Shown here one piece after another: positions 7,999 to 17,714 of a stretch of 64,000 bases of DNA. The notes under the pieces are model-generated. The model was given only the letters and a program-made list of their open reading frames with translations, did no database searches and had not been told where the DNA came from. A program made the position numbers and the translations under genes. Within the stretch, counting starts at the first letter, position 1. Each line of letters opens with the position of its first letter. This stretch comes from Bacteroidales bacterium (GTDB lineage Bacteria > Bacteroidota > Bacteroidia > Bacteroidales > UBA12077): contig JAHOYT010000046.1 of assembly GCA_019038645.1 (NCBI GenBank), positions 1-64,000 of the forward strand. Direction: 5' to 3'.

Positions 7999-10900
7999 TT
8001 ATAAATTAATAGTTAAACTAACACCATATCTGCGAACTGATGGTTGGTTTGAGTATTCAATACCCTGAACATTTGATGCTCCATAACCATTAAGTTCCGG
8101 ATCCAGATTAACATGTTCGGGTAAATTTGGTGTATAAAACCATAAGTTTTTACCGGAAAATGCAACAGTAACTCCCCCAAAAGGTAACTTACTTAGATAC
8201 TTGTCAGGAATTTGGTATGCAAGAGATACATCTGACAATCTTAAAACAGTGGCATCATAAACTCCCCATTCTCCGGAAGCATTGATAGCAAATGAATCCC
8301 CAAAATACAAGTCATTCATAGTAACCTGAGTATTATTTGGAATAGTATTTCCATCTTCATCTAAATATGCCTCTACAGTATTTGGATTACCATATACACC
8401 AGGAATAACGAATGTATGTTCTCTGTCCTCAGTATCTTTTGTTACACCACGTCCTAATAAACTAACAATTGAGTTTGACCATAAGTCTCCGCCATGAGTA
8501 TAGTTAAATAAGAAACTAAATGTAAGACCTTTATAACTTAAGGCATTCGTTACACCTAACTTGAAGTCAGGATTCGGATCACCAATAGTTTGTAACTCCG
8601 GATTTAGTATTAATGTTCCTGTACCAGGATCAATTAATAAATTTCCTTCATCATCACGTGCACTTACAGAACCTCTTAATATACCATAAGGTTGTCCTAC
8701 CTCAAATACAGGCATTGGATCACCAAATAAACCTTCAAGGGTAATTCTGTCATATCCGTCCGGTAAAGCAGTAACCTCACTAACATTATTATTAAATGCT
8801 GCAAAGATATTCCATTTTAAACCGTTATCAGCCATTTGAACTGGTGTTAAATCCAATCCAACTTCCCATCCTTTATTTGTGATTTCACCGGCATTCATTA
8901 CTTTGTATCTATAACCGGTTGAAGCTGGTACATTAATTGTAACAATCTGATCAGTTGATACTTTATTATACCAGGTTAAATCTAATCTGATTCTGTTATT
9001 AAAAAATGCTAAATCAGTACCAAATTCAAGTTCTGTTGTAAACTCAGGACTTAGGTCAGGAGAATAAGAAACATCAGGTATAGTTTGTGATGACTGACCG
9101 CTAAACGGGAAGTAATCAGTTCTTACATTGTATGTATTATATATAGAATACACACCAGCATCATTACCAACCTTACCCCAGCCTGCTCTAACTTTACCAA
9201 GATTTAAAATGTTATTCTCAATTCCTAAAGCTTGTGTGAAAATAAACGAAGCTGATATAGCAGGATAAAAATAACTGTTTTCTTCTGTTGGTAATGTTGA
9301 CGACCAGTCATTTCTTCCTGACATGTTAACATATAACCAGTTCTTGTAAGCTACAGAAACATCGGCTAATAAACCCCATAATCGTCTCTTTGAATAAGTA
9401 CCTCCATTTGGAGTTACTGATTGAGTATTATCTAAATCATAAACTCCGGGAGCAACTATAGTTTGACCAAAAAATGATTGTCTGTCAACTATACGCTGGT
9501 TAACGTTCCAGCCAGCAATTGCTGCTATGTTTATATCTTCATTAATATCCTTGTCAAAAGTTAAAAGAAGGTTAGACTCAAGTTCATTTGTCCAAACATC
9601 ATCATCTATAATACCTCCGTTACCATCATAAGCTCTTGAGCCCTGATCAACTATTTCCTGACGTCTTTGGATAAATGTATTGGAACCAACTTTATAGCTT
9701 ATGCCTAAGTAATCTGTTAAGTCATAGCTTAAACCAACATTAGCAACCATTCGGTCAACTTCTGTTGTAATTGTATTATGTTCCCAGGACCAAAGCGGAT
9801 TATCAAACTGTCCGGGTCCGTTTGGAGTTAAATTATCTCCTGTAATAGGATTAGTTGTTGGATAACCTGCAATATCCCAGGCTCTTCCTAACCAAAGTGT
9901 ACGGGCAAATGAAGACGCAGTACCTGCAGCAGTAGATTGGTTATTACCAAAAATTCCACCAACCTGAGTACTTTGTGTATAAGCAAAGTTCCCGTCTACT
10001 TTTAATCCGTTTTCAAGTTCAGTTACACCACCAATATTAACACTTCTTCTGTCAAATGATGAATTTGGAATATAACCATCATTATTTAATGAAGAAACAG
10101 TCAATGTTAATGCTGAGTTTTCATTTCCACCTGAAATTGCAATCGAGTTTTCAAATACACTTCCCTGATCGAATAAATCCTTAACGTTATCTGGTTGAGG
10201 TTTATACTCTACCATTCCGGTTGAAGAAAATAACTCAGGATAAGCTTCTAAGTACATAGGCCATGCAGGAATTGAATCTAACGAATCAAAACGTGGACCC
10301 CATGAACCATTTGCATTTGCATAAGCAAAATCAACACCATTACCATAAGTATCCTGGTAATCAGGTAAATTTGAGATTTGCTCTACAGCGTAGCTGGTTT
10401 TATACGTTACTTCCAGTCCTTTTCTTGAAATATCAGCACTACCAGTTTTTGTTTTAATAACAATAACTCCGTTAGAAGCACGTGATCCGTATAAAGCTGC
10501 AGCAGCGGCACCTTTTAAAACACTCATAGATGCAATGTTATTTGGGTCTAATGTTGAAATCCCACTTGAATAAGCACCACCACCTGAGCTAAGGTCTGAA
10601 GTTACAAATTCCTGATTACTATATGGAATACCATCTACCACAAATAATGGTTGGTTATTTCCATAAAATGATGAATTACCACGAATTGTAATCCTTGTTG
10701 AACTACCAGGAGCTCCACTTGTGCTTGCAATATCAACACCAGGAACTTTACCTTGTAGATTTCTCAACATATCAGGCTCTGTTTTTTGTTCTAATTGCTC
10801 TTCACTAACAGAAACAACAGAGTACCCTAAAGCTTTAGCTTCTCTGGATATACCGATGGCAGTAACAACAACTTGTTCCATTTCAAATGCCTCAGATTCC

Positions 10901-11184
10901 ATTTGAACATCAATTACAGAACGGCCATTGATTAGTTGTTCCTGAGTTGTCATACCCACAAAACTAAATACTAATGCTTCCGCACTGCCCGGTACAGTAA
11001 TATTATACTTACCATCGATGTCAGTTGTAGTACCAATAGTCGGGCTACCCTTTACAACTATAGATACTCCAGGGATTGACAAACCGTCTTCTGCGCCGGT
11101 TACCGTACCCGAGATTTGCACCTGTGCTGCTGCCTGAAATGCAACAAACAGCAAGAATGCAAGAAAAATTGTTAATTTTTTCAT
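7999..11184 (-). CDS. SusC/RagA family TonB-linked outer membrane transporter
   Basis: TonB-dependent 22-strand barrel that imports the ligand delivered by the SusD-like partner. The start at 11184 gives the signal peptide MKKLTIFLAFLLFVAFQAAA; an in-frame ATG at 11205 would add seven residues. A carboxypeptidase-regulatory-like domain follows (about 22-110: VSGTV-type GTVTGAEDGLSIPGVSIVVK ... QMESEAFEMEQVVVTAIG, the last part being the SusC signature and TonB box region). The plug (about 110-230) has RNLQGKVPGVDI, ITIRGNSSFYG and PLFVVDGIPY. The barrel ends at the terminal SLTINL. Length (1061 aa) is typical. The 249-bp leader holds three dyads at 11314-11335, 11351-11360 and 11402-11413 that could be regulatory. 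Confidence 0.97.
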   Translation of the reverse strand: MKKLTIFLAFLLFVAFQAAAQVQISGTVTGAEDGLSIPGVSIVVKGSPTIGTTTDIDGKYNITVPGSAEALVFSFVGMTTQEQLINGRSVIDVQMESEAFEMEQVVVTAIGISREAKALGYSVVSVSEEQLEQKTEPDMLRNLQGKVPGVDIASTSGAPGSSTRITIRGNSSFYGNNQPLFVVDGIPYSNQEFVTSDLSSGGGAYSSGISTLDPNNIASMSVLKGAAAAALYGSRASNGVIVIKTKTGSADISRKGLEVTYKTSYAVEQISNLPDYQDTYGNGVDFAYANANGSWGPRFDSLDSIPAWPMYLEAYPELFSSTGMVEYKPQPDNVKDLFDQGSVFENSIAISGGNENSALTLTVSSLNNDGYIPNSSFDRRSVNIGGVTELENGLKVDGNFAYTQSTQVGGIFGNNQSTAAGTASSFARTLWLGRAWDIAGYPTTNPITGDNLTPNGPGQFDNPLWSWEHNTITTEVDRMVANVGLSYDLTDYLGISYKVGSNTFIQRRQEIVDQGSRAYDGNGGIIDDDVWTNELESNLLLTFDKDINEDINIAAIAGWNVNQRIVDRQSFFGQTIVAPGVYDLDNTQSVTPNGGTYSKRRLWGLLADVSVAYKNWLYVNMSGRNDWSSTLPTEENSYFYPAISASFIFTQALGIENNILNLGKVRAGWGKVGNDAGVYSIYNTYNVRTDYFPFSGQSSQTIPDVSYSPDLSPEFTTELEFGTDLAFFNNRIRLDLTWYNKVSTDQIVTINVPASTGYRYKVMNAGEITNKGWEVGLDLTPVQMADNGLKWNIFAAFNNNVSEVTALPDGYDRITLEGLFGDPMPVFEVGQPYGILRGSVSARDDEGNLLIDPGTGTLILNPELQTIGDPNPDFKLGVTNALSYKGLTFSFLFNYTHGGDLWSNSIVSLLGRGVTKDTEDREHTFVIPGVYGNPNTVEAYLDEDGNTIPNNTQVTMNDLYFGDSFAINASGEWGVYDATVLRLSDVSLAYQIPDKYLSKLPFGGVTVAFSGKNLWFYTPNLPEHVNLDPELNGYGASNVQGIEYSNQPSVRRYGVSLTINL

Positions 11185-11313
11185 AGATAAAAATTTTAGG
11201 TTCATAAATAGTTATTTAAAAATATTCATTTTGCTAATGTAAAAAAAAAAAATCGAAACAAAAAAATCTTTAATTAATAAACTTCGTTTTTTCAACAATA
11301 TTAATAGCTTTAG

Positions 11314-11413
11314 GAGATTTAATACAAGTAATCTCTCATAAAAACCAAAGGCCTATAGGCTTGAATATCATCGATTTAACAAACAAAAAAACTTTCATAC
11401 CAAAGTATACTTT
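11314..11413. promoter_or_regulatory. Three dyads in the SusC leader region
   Basis: GAGATT (11314-11319) pairs with AATCTC (11330-11335). GCCTATAGGC (11351-11360) is a perfect 10-bp palindrome, and AAAGTATACTTT (11402-11413) a perfect 12-bp one. They lie between the SusC start and the end of the formimidoyltransferase gene, so they may be operators for the uptake operon or 3'-end structures of the upstream gene. No protein binding can be read from sequence. Confidence 0.3.
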
Positions 11414-11454
11414 TCAATTTAGGAAAATATAATAAAAACTGTTCTTTTTTCTTA

Positions 11455-13140
11455 CTAAATCTTGCTTTCAACTATTTTTAGTATGACTTTCTCCATTTCT
11501 TCCGTTTTCTGTTCAATTTCCAATGCTTTTTCGCTAACGGTCTGTACAAAGTAAACATCTTTCAGATCAGTAGAATTTATTTTAACATTAAGAAATGCGC
11601 CTTTAATACATGACCTTATAGCCAGTGCTCCCACTCCTGCATCTGACACTGAATTAGTGTTTCCAATTTCAGCCATCGCTTTTATCAACTCCAGAGCTTT
11701 ATAGGATACCTCCATTACTTTAAACGGCACTAAAATGGCATTTTTAGTTGCATCTTCTATTGCCTGATTTCGCTTTTCTTTTTCCTCATCAGATTTCTTA
11801 GGTAAGCTAAACGCTTCCATAATCTTATTAAATGCAATAGTATCCTCATCAACAAGGTTTACCAGCTCTGTTTGATATTGCATGCCTTTTTCAGCCCAGT
11901 CAGAAAACTCTTCCCATCGGTCATCCCATCCACGTTTATGCGCTGATAAATTAGCCACCATAGTTCCTAATGCAACTCCCATAGCACCCATATAAGCAGA
12001 AACAGATCCTCCGCCCGGTGCCGGAGATTCTGATGCGGTTTCATCAGCAAATTCTTTAAGGCTCATATCTACTAATTGCATTATCTTTTGATCTGCCGCG
12101 AGTTTATATTCAATAATCTTTTCTTCCGGTATAAATTCATACAGGTCATCTAATCCCATTGATTTAACAGCAATTTTAATAATATCCTTTTCAGGAATCC
12201 CAACCGACCTGTTTTGTTTCCTTAAAAAATATTTTCCGGCATCAATCATAGCTTGCAGAGGAATTAACCCAACCAGTTCCGATCCGGACACTCTGATGCC
12301 ACGATCCAATGCTTTTTTGAAAACCTCATCGTAGGCAATATGTACCGGAGTAACACTTATATTGGTAAGATTCATAGATATTTGAGCAACGCCGTATTCG
12401 TCAATAAACCAACCAATAGCTTTTACACTTTTTAATGATCCCGGAATCCAAACCTTTTCCCCTTTTTCGTCCAATACCTGTTTTCCTGTTACAGGATTCC
12501 CTTCACGTTTAACTCTGCCTTTTTCACGAACATCGAAAGCAATTGCATTAGCCCGTCTGGTAGAAGTTGAATTTAAGTTAACATTATACGCAACCAGAAA
12601 ATCCCGTGCACAAACTGCTGTAACACCAGCTTTAGCATTAAATTCCGCAGGACCAAAATCAGGTTTCCAATCAGGTTTTGAAAGTTTATCTTTTAAACCT
12701 TCATACTCACCTGCACGACAAACTGCCAGATTTCTTCGTTCTTCTATCAAAGCGGCATTTTCATAACAATATACCGGGATATTTAGCTCATCACCAATTC
12801 GTTTGGCTAGTTTTCTGGCATATTCAACTGTTTCTTCCATAGTTATGCCTGCAACAGGAACCAACGGACATACGTCTGTTGCACCAAAACGGGGATGAGC
12901 GCCTTTATGCTGTCTCATATCAATTAACTCTGATGCTTTTTTTACAGCAAGAAAAGCAGCATCACAAACTTCGTCAGGTGCACCAACCATTGTAACAACT
13001 GTTCTATTTGTTGCTTTTCCAGGATCAACATCTAATAAGCTTACTCCCTCAACAGATTCAATTTCATTGGTTATTTGTTTGATTATATCCATATTGTTCC
13101 CTTCACTAAAATTAGGAACACATTCTATTAGTTTTTTCAT
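11455..13140 (-). CDS. ftcD: Glutamate formimidoyltransferase / formimidoyl-THF cyclodeaminase
   Basis: Bifunctional enzyme of histidine degradation: it transfers the formimino group from N-formimidoyl-L-glutamate to tetrahydrofolate, then cyclises and deaminates the product to methenyl-THF. The transferase half (about 1-300) begins KKLIECVPNFSEGNN, then GKATNRTVVTMVGAP and HKGAHPRFGATDVCPLVP. The cyclodeaminase half (about 360-555) begins FADETASESPAPGGGSVSAY and includes NLSAHKRG. At 561 aa it matches the fused eukaryote-like form, also common in Bacteroidota. It is 148 bp downstream of imidazolonepropionase on the same strand, which makes the preceding pathway step. A perfect -7 box (TATGTTTG, 13215-13208, minus strand) lies about 70 bp before the start, so it may also have its own promoter. 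hutH and hutU are not in the window. Confidence 0.96.
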   Translation of the reverse strand: MKKLIECVPNFSEGNNMDIIKQITNEIESVEGVSLLDVDPGKATNRTVVTMVGAPDEVCDAAFLAVKKASELIDMRQHKGAHPRFGATDVCPLVPVAGITMEETVEYARKLAKRIGDELNIPVYCYENAALIEERRNLAVCRAGEYEGLKDKLSKPDWKPDFGPAEFNAKAGVTAVCARDFLVAYNVNLNSTSTRRANAIAFDVREKGRVKREGNPVTGKQVLDEKGEKVWIPGSLKSVKAIGWFIDEYGVAQISMNLTNISVTPVHIAYDEVFKKALDRGIRVSGSELVGLIPLQAMIDAGKYFLRKQNRSVGIPEKDIIKIAVKSMGLDDLYEFIPEEKIIEYKLAADQKIMQLVDMSLKEFADETASESPAPGGGSVSAYMGAMGVALGTMVANLSAHKRGWDDRWEEFSDWAEKGMQYQTELVNLVDEDTIAFNKIMEAFSLPKKSDEEKEKRNQAIEDATKNAILVPFKVMEVSYKALELIKAMAEIGNTNSVSDAGVGALAIRSCIKGAFLNVKINSTDLKDVYFVQTVSEKALEIEQKTEEMEKVILKIVESKI

Positions 13141-13207
13141 TTTATTTCGTTTTTTGTAATTACTTATCTTTATAATATAATATATGCTTTATTCTATAAC
13201 TTCAGAA

Positions 13208-13215
13208 CAAACATA
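13208..13215 (-). promoter_or_regulatory. Candidate -7 box ahead of ftcD
   Basis: Minus-strand TATGTTTG fits the TAnnTTTG box of Bacteroidota promoters, within the hutI-ftcD gap. No TTTG is present 19 bp upstream, so support is partial. Confidence 0.3.
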
Positions 13216-13288
13216 AATCTATGTAGAAGGATTGTATTTATTTTTTTAACTTTAAATCAATACGTTTATATAATATACCGACCATAAT

Positions 13289-14527
13289 TTAAATAACTTT
13301 TCCGTTCAAAATAATTTTATCAACTAAATTACTTGTATAAGCATAGGGCAAATATTCGTATGTAGGAATTTCTTTGGTTATGAATACATTGGCTACTTTC
13401 CCTTTCGCAATACTTCCCAAATCTTCGTGTAATCCCATGGCGTAGGCTCCATTTATTGTAGATGCATTAATAACTTCTTCCGGCAACATTTTTAATTTTA
13501 TTGTTCCCAACGACATTATAAATTTCATATTACCCGATGGCGATGAGCCAGGATTATAATCAGAAGCCAATGCAACAGGCAAACCTGCATTAATCATTTT
13601 ACGTACCGGAGGATCAATCATTCCAAGAAAGAAAGCAGCACCCGGCAATAATGTTGGCATTGTTTCTGAATCTAATAATGTTTTTATTTCGTCATCACCT
13701 GTAAACTCCAAATGATCAACTGATAAAGCATTGTATTTTACTCCAACCTGGATACCACCTGAATAATCTAATTCATTTGCATGAATCTTAGCCTTTAATC
13801 CATATTTCATTCCGGCAATTAAAATACGATCAGTTTGTTCAACTGTAAAGAATCCTTTATCGCAAAAAACATCAATGTAATCTGCCAACTCTTCTGCTGC
13901 AACCTGAGGTATCATTTCGTTAATAACAAGATCGACGTATTCGTCTTGTTTTCCTTTGTACTTTTCAGGAACCGCATGAGCTCCAAGAAATGTTGATTTG
14001 ATTATTATTGGTGTAGTTTCTTTTAAACGCTTGATAACCCGAAGCATTTTCAGCTCATCTTCAACGGTTAATCCATACCCACTTTTTATTTCAACTGCAC
14101 CTGTTCCGAAACCAATAATTTCAATAATGCGTTGCAGAGCCTGTTCGTAAAGTGAATCTTCTGAAGTGTCATGAAGGAGTTTTGCTGAATTTAAGATTCC
14201 ACCTCCCCGCTTAGCAATTTCTTCATATGACAAACCTCTTATTTTATCACCATATTCTATTTCGCGGCTTCCTGCATAAACAAGGTGCGTGTGTGAATCA
14301 CAAAATGAAGGAAAAACCATTTTCCCTTCAGCATCAATTACTTCACCAATAAAATTATCTGTGTTGAGTTCAGACATTTTTCCAAAATCAGAAATTCTAT
14401 CCTCATTGATTAAAAGATATGCATCTTCAATAGTATCTAACTTTTGCATATCGTTTCCTGCAACCCATTTACGTGTTTTATATTCAACATTTATTAAACT
14501 CTTTATATTTTTTATTAATAAACTCAT
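13289..14527 (-). CDS. hutI: Imidazolonepropionase
   Basis: Third enzyme of histidine degradation, hydrolysing 4-imidazolone-5-propionate to N-formimidoyl-L-glutamate. Amidohydrolase-fold metal site: H79 and H81 in FCDSHTHLVYAG, H249 in IHANELDYSGG, H272 in VDHLEF, and D323 in ASDYNPGSSPSGN; the last motif is diagnostic for HutI. Length (412 aa) is normal. It is read in the same direction as ftcD, which uses its product, and diverges from the YfcC/DcuC-type carrier. The two divergent starts are 123 bp apart, so a shared regulatory region is likely, but I see no clear operator in it. Confidence 0.97.
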   Translation of the reverse strand: MSLLIKNIKSLINVEYKTRKWVAGNDMQKLDTIEDAYLLINEDRISDFGKMSELNTDNFIGEVIDAEGKMVFPSFCDSHTHLVYAGSREIEYGDKIRGLSYEEIAKRGGGILNSAKLLHDTSEDSLYEQALQRIIEIIGFGTGAVEIKSGYGLTVEDELKMLRVIKRLKETTPIIIKSTFLGAHAVPEKYKGKQDEYVDLVINEMIPQVAAEELADYIDVFCDKGFFTVEQTDRILIAGMKYGLKAKIHANELDYSGGIQVGVKYNALSVDHLEFTGDDEIKTLLDSETMPTLLPGAAFFLGMIDPPVRKMINAGLPVALASDYNPGSSPSGNMKFIMSLGTIKLKMLPEEVINASTINGAYAMGLHEDLGSIAKGKVANVFITKEIPTYEYLPYAYTSNLVDKIILNGKVI

Positions 14528-14650
14528 ACAAGAATTTTTATATTATGATTTGGTACGAAATTACAAAAATCATCGTGATATAAATAAAAAATTTCCTGTT
14601 GTATAACTTAAATCCTATTTTTACAAATTCTTAAGAAAACAAATCAGGAC

Positions 14651-16258
14651 ATGAAAAAGAAAAGGGCAATCCCGCATACTTTTGTAATTGTATTTTTTAT
14701 AATCATATTTTCAGCAATATTAACCTGGTTTATTCCGGGTGGAGAATTCGACAGAGAAATAATAACCCTAACGGATGGAACCACAAAAGAAGTTATTGTT
14801 AAAGATTCTTTCCATTACACTGAAAATGTACCACAGACCTGGGAAATTTTCTCTGCCTTTTTTGGTGGTTTTGTTGACAAATCGGATATAATCATTTTTA
14901 TTTTAATGATTGGCGGTGCTTTCTGGATAATGAATGACAGTAAAGCTATAGATGTTGGTATTTTTACTTTCCTAAAGAAAACAAAGCGAGTAGAGCATTA
15001 TAAATTATTCAAATTTCTTGGAATTGAGAATATCATCATAACATTAATCATGATTATGTTTTCCATATTCGGAGCCGTATTTGGGATGAGTGAAGAAACT
15101 ATTGCGTTTGTTATCATTTTTGTTCCGCTGGCACTTTCTATGGGATACGATTCTATTGTTGGTGTTAATATGTGTTTTGTAGCTGCCGGATTAGGTTTCG
15201 CAGGAGCATTATTAAATCCTTTTACAATTGGAATTGCTCAGGGCTTATCGGGAATTCCTTTATTTACCGGTATTGAATACAGATTGTTTACCTGGGTTGT
15301 TTTAAATTTTGTTGGAATTATATATGTAATAAGATATGCCAGAAAAGTAAAAAAGAAGCCGGAAAGTTCGTTAGTATTTGAAGATGATAATGTTAACTGG
15401 AGAAATAAAGAACATATTGATCCTGAACACATGAAATATTATACTCCGGTTTCAGCATGGATAATTTATGGAATAATTTCGGTTGTACTTGTAATTATTT
15501 CATTTATTAACTCAAGTACAACATTATCCATAGGTAATTCATCAACAACCATTCCTGCTATTCCTATATTAACAGGGATGTTCATTATACTGGGTCCTCT
15601 TGTTTTGAGAAAATCTGTACACTTTTTCATTTTAAATATTTTGCTTTTTACTATTTTATTCCTGATCGTTGGTGTAATGGGATACGGATGGTATGTAATG
15701 GAAATTGCAACATTATTCTTTGCAATGGGACTTGCTGCAGGCATAGCAAACAACAAATCGCCCAATAATATTACTAAATTATTTATTGCAGGTGTAAAAG
15801 ATATATCGTCGGCAGCATTAATTGTAGGTTTAGCAGGAGGAATAATTATCGTACTACAGGAAGGCAAAATTATTGATACTATTTTACATTCGGTTTCACA
15901 ATCGATGAAAACAATGGGTAAAGTTGGTTCCATTGGAGTTATGTATTTAATACAAACATTTATTAATATTATTATTCCTTCAGGCAGTGCCAAAGCAGCG
16001 CTTACTATGCCAATTATGGCTCCATTTTCTGATTTAATTGGAATATCGCGACAAGCTACAGTTGTGGCTTTTCAATTTGGCGATGGATTTACAAATATGA
16101 TTACACCAACATCGGGAGTATTGATCGGAGTTCTTGGTGTTGCAAAAATTCCATATGAAAAATGGGTGAAATGGGTTACTCCGTTTATGATCATCTTAAT
16201 TATACTAGGATTTCTGTTATTAATTCCAACGGTATTAATGGACCTTAATGGATTTTAA
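14651..16258 (+). CDS. YfcC/DcuC-family membrane carrier
   Basis: Polytopic inner-membrane protein of the C4-dicarboxylate carrier/YfcC family, with about 12 hydrophobic segments. The N-terminus (IPHTFVIVFFIIIFSAILTW followed by FIPGGEF) is the family signature; later conserved parts are GMSEETIAFVIIFVPLALSMG, NPFTIGIAQGLSGIP and IIPSGSAKAALTMPIMAPFSD. Length (535 aa) is slightly longer than usual because of hydrophilic loops near 250. YfcC-type proteins are annotated as putative basic amino acid antiporters; being divergent from histidine-degradation genes makes import of histidine or export of a product such as glutamate a reasonable guess, but this is inference. The Omp85-like gene follows 16 bp downstream. 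Confidence 0.9.
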   Translation: MKKKRAIPHTFVIVFFIIIFSAILTWFIPGGEFDREIITLTDGTTKEVIVKDSFHYTENVPQTWEIFSAFFGGFVDKSDIIIFILMIGGAFWIMNDSKAIDVGIFTFLKKTKRVEHYKLFKFLGIENIIITLIMIMFSIFGAVFGMSEETIAFVIIFVPLALSMGYDSIVGVNMCFVAAGLGFAGALLNPFTIGIAQGLSGIPLFTGIEYRLFTWVVLNFVGIIYVIRYARKVKKKPESSLVFEDDNVNWRNKEHIDPEHMKYYTPVSAWIIYGIISVVLVIISFINSSTTLSIGNSSTTIPAIPILTGMFIILGPLVLRKSVHFFILNILLFTILFLIVGVMGYGWYVMEIATLFFAMGLAAGIANNKSPNNITKLFIAGVKDISSAALIVGLAGGIIIVLQEGKIIDTILHSVSQSMKTMGKVGSIGVMYLIQTFINIIIPSGSAKAALTMPIMAPFSDLIGISRQATVVAFQFGDGFTNMITPTSGVLIGVLGVAKIPYEKWVKWVTPFMIILIILGFLLLIPTVLMDLNGF

Positions 16259-16274
16259 ACTTAACTATTTTAAT

Positions 16275-17660
16275 ATGAAAAGATTTATTTTTATTAGCCT
16301 CTCAATCCTATTATCTTCTTTAGCTTTTACGGCATACAGTCAGGAAGATAGTTTAGCAACAAAAAATAATAAAGAAGAAAAAATTAAAGACGGCTGGACG
16401 TTCGGAGCTGTTCCGGTAATTGCGTATGATAGCGATTTAGGTTTTAAATACGGTGGATTAGTTAATTTTTACAATTATGGAAAACCTACAAGTTATCCTG
16501 AATATTTACAATCAATTTACCTTGAAATCTCAAGAACAACCAAAGGAAGTGGTATAAACCAAATCTCTTTTGACTCAGAGCATATGTTTCCCAATAAACC
16601 AATTAGAATAACCGGTGATTTTAGTTACTTAACTGATCAGGCACTTGATTTTTACGGATTTAATGGGTATCAGTCGGCTTATATTTCTGAATTTGAAGAT
16701 GATAACCTTGACAATTCTCTTTATAAATCAAGAATGTATTACCGTATGGAACGAAAAATGATTCGTTTCACTGCTGATTTTTCAGGTAATTTGTTTGGTG
16801 AAAACATAAAATGGGTTGCAGGATTTGCTCATGTCAATCATAAAATGGGTTCAGTTGATGTTAATGCCCTAAATGAAGGGTTAGACCAGGATGATCTTTT
16901 ACCTTCAATTGATAGCATTCCAGGATTATACGATGAATATGTAAATTGGGGAATTATCTCACAAAAAGAAGCTGATGGAGGTAAAATTAATTGTATAAAG
17001 TTAGGAACTGTTTATGATACGAGAGATAATGAAGCAAATCCAATGTCAGGTATCTGGTCTGAAATTATTATTGTAACCGCTCCAAAATTTTTAGACAATT
17101 ATGAAAATGATTATACTCAGTTATCCTTAACGCATCGTCAGTATTTTACCTTAATAAAAAGTAAATTATCTTTAGCGTACCGATTAGGTTATCAGGGAAC
17201 CATTGCCGGAGAAACTCCATTTTACATGCTTCCGTATTTAAATTTCTCATATAATCCATCGATTGTTATTGAAGGACTTGGAGGATCTAAATCTATAAGA
17301 GGTGTTTTAAGAGATCGTGTTATTGGAGATGGGATTGTGTTTGGAAATATTGAATTCAGATGGAAATTTATTAAAACAGTAATAAAAAATCAGAATTTGT
17401 ATATCGCACTTAGCACTTTTACAGATTTTGGAAAAGTAGTACAAGAAACCAAAATTGATAAATCAAATATTCCTGATGATGGCAGTGTTGATCTTGATAA
17501 CTATTTCGATTCGAACAGTGATAAACTACACTTAGGTTATGGATTAGGTTTACATTTTGCGTTAAATGAAAACTTTATTGTGGCTTTCGATTATGGTTTA
17601 GCTAACGATATTCGTGATGGTTCAAGTGGTTTATATATTGGGATGAATTTTTTATTCTAG
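16275..17660 (+). CDS. BamA/TamA-like outer membrane barrel protein without POTRA domains
   Basis: Predicted outer-membrane beta-barrel of the bacterial surface antigen (Omp85) type. The start at 16275 gives the signal peptide MKRFIFISLSILLSSLAFTA; an in-frame ATG at 16248, overlapping the carrier gene, would only add nine hydrophilic residues. The mature protein lacks room for POTRA domains. The barrel shows TVYDTRDNEANPMSG, a typical Omp85 strand pattern, then GGSKSIRGVLRDR, which resembles the VRGY/F-type loop-6 motif, and ends in an aromatic residue (MNFLF). Length is 461 aa. Related short proteins in Bacteroidota are of unknown function. It is very probably co-transcribed with the YfcC-type carrier ahead of it. 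Confidence 0.85.
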   Translation: MKRFIFISLSILLSSLAFTAYSQEDSLATKNNKEEKIKDGWTFGAVPVIAYDSDLGFKYGGLVNFYNYGKPTSYPEYLQSIYLEISRTTKGSGINQISFDSEHMFPNKPIRITGDFSYLTDQALDFYGFNGYQSAYISEFEDDNLDNSLYKSRMYYRMERKMIRFTADFSGNLFGENIKWVAGFAHVNHKMGSVDVNALNEGLDQDDLLPSIDSIPGLYDEYVNWGIISQKEADGGKINCIKLGTVYDTRDNEANPMSGIWSEIIIVTAPKFLDNYENDYTQLSLTHRQYFTLIKSKLSLAYRLGYQGTIAGETPFYMLPYLNFSYNPSIVIEGLGGSKSIRGVLRDRVIGDGIVFGNIEFRWKFIKTVIKNQNLYIALSTFTDFGKVVQETKIDKSNIPDDGSVDLDNYFDSNSDKLHLGYGLGLHFALNENFIVAFDYGLANDIRDGSSGLYIGMNFLF

Positions 17661-17714
17661 ATTCCAGAATAAGTATCGGGTAATCGGGATATAAATTCGA
17701 CAAGTTAATGTAAA

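Noticed and set aside
10721-10906. Plus-strand open frames inside the SusC gene
   Set aside because: They show composition expected from reversing a beta-barrel gene, with no start context or independent support.
15466-15993. Long open frame on the minus strand inside the YfcC/DcuC carrier gene
   Set aside because: It is the mirror of hydrophobic codons of the carrier, has no family resemblance, and lies fully inside a confidently assigned gene.
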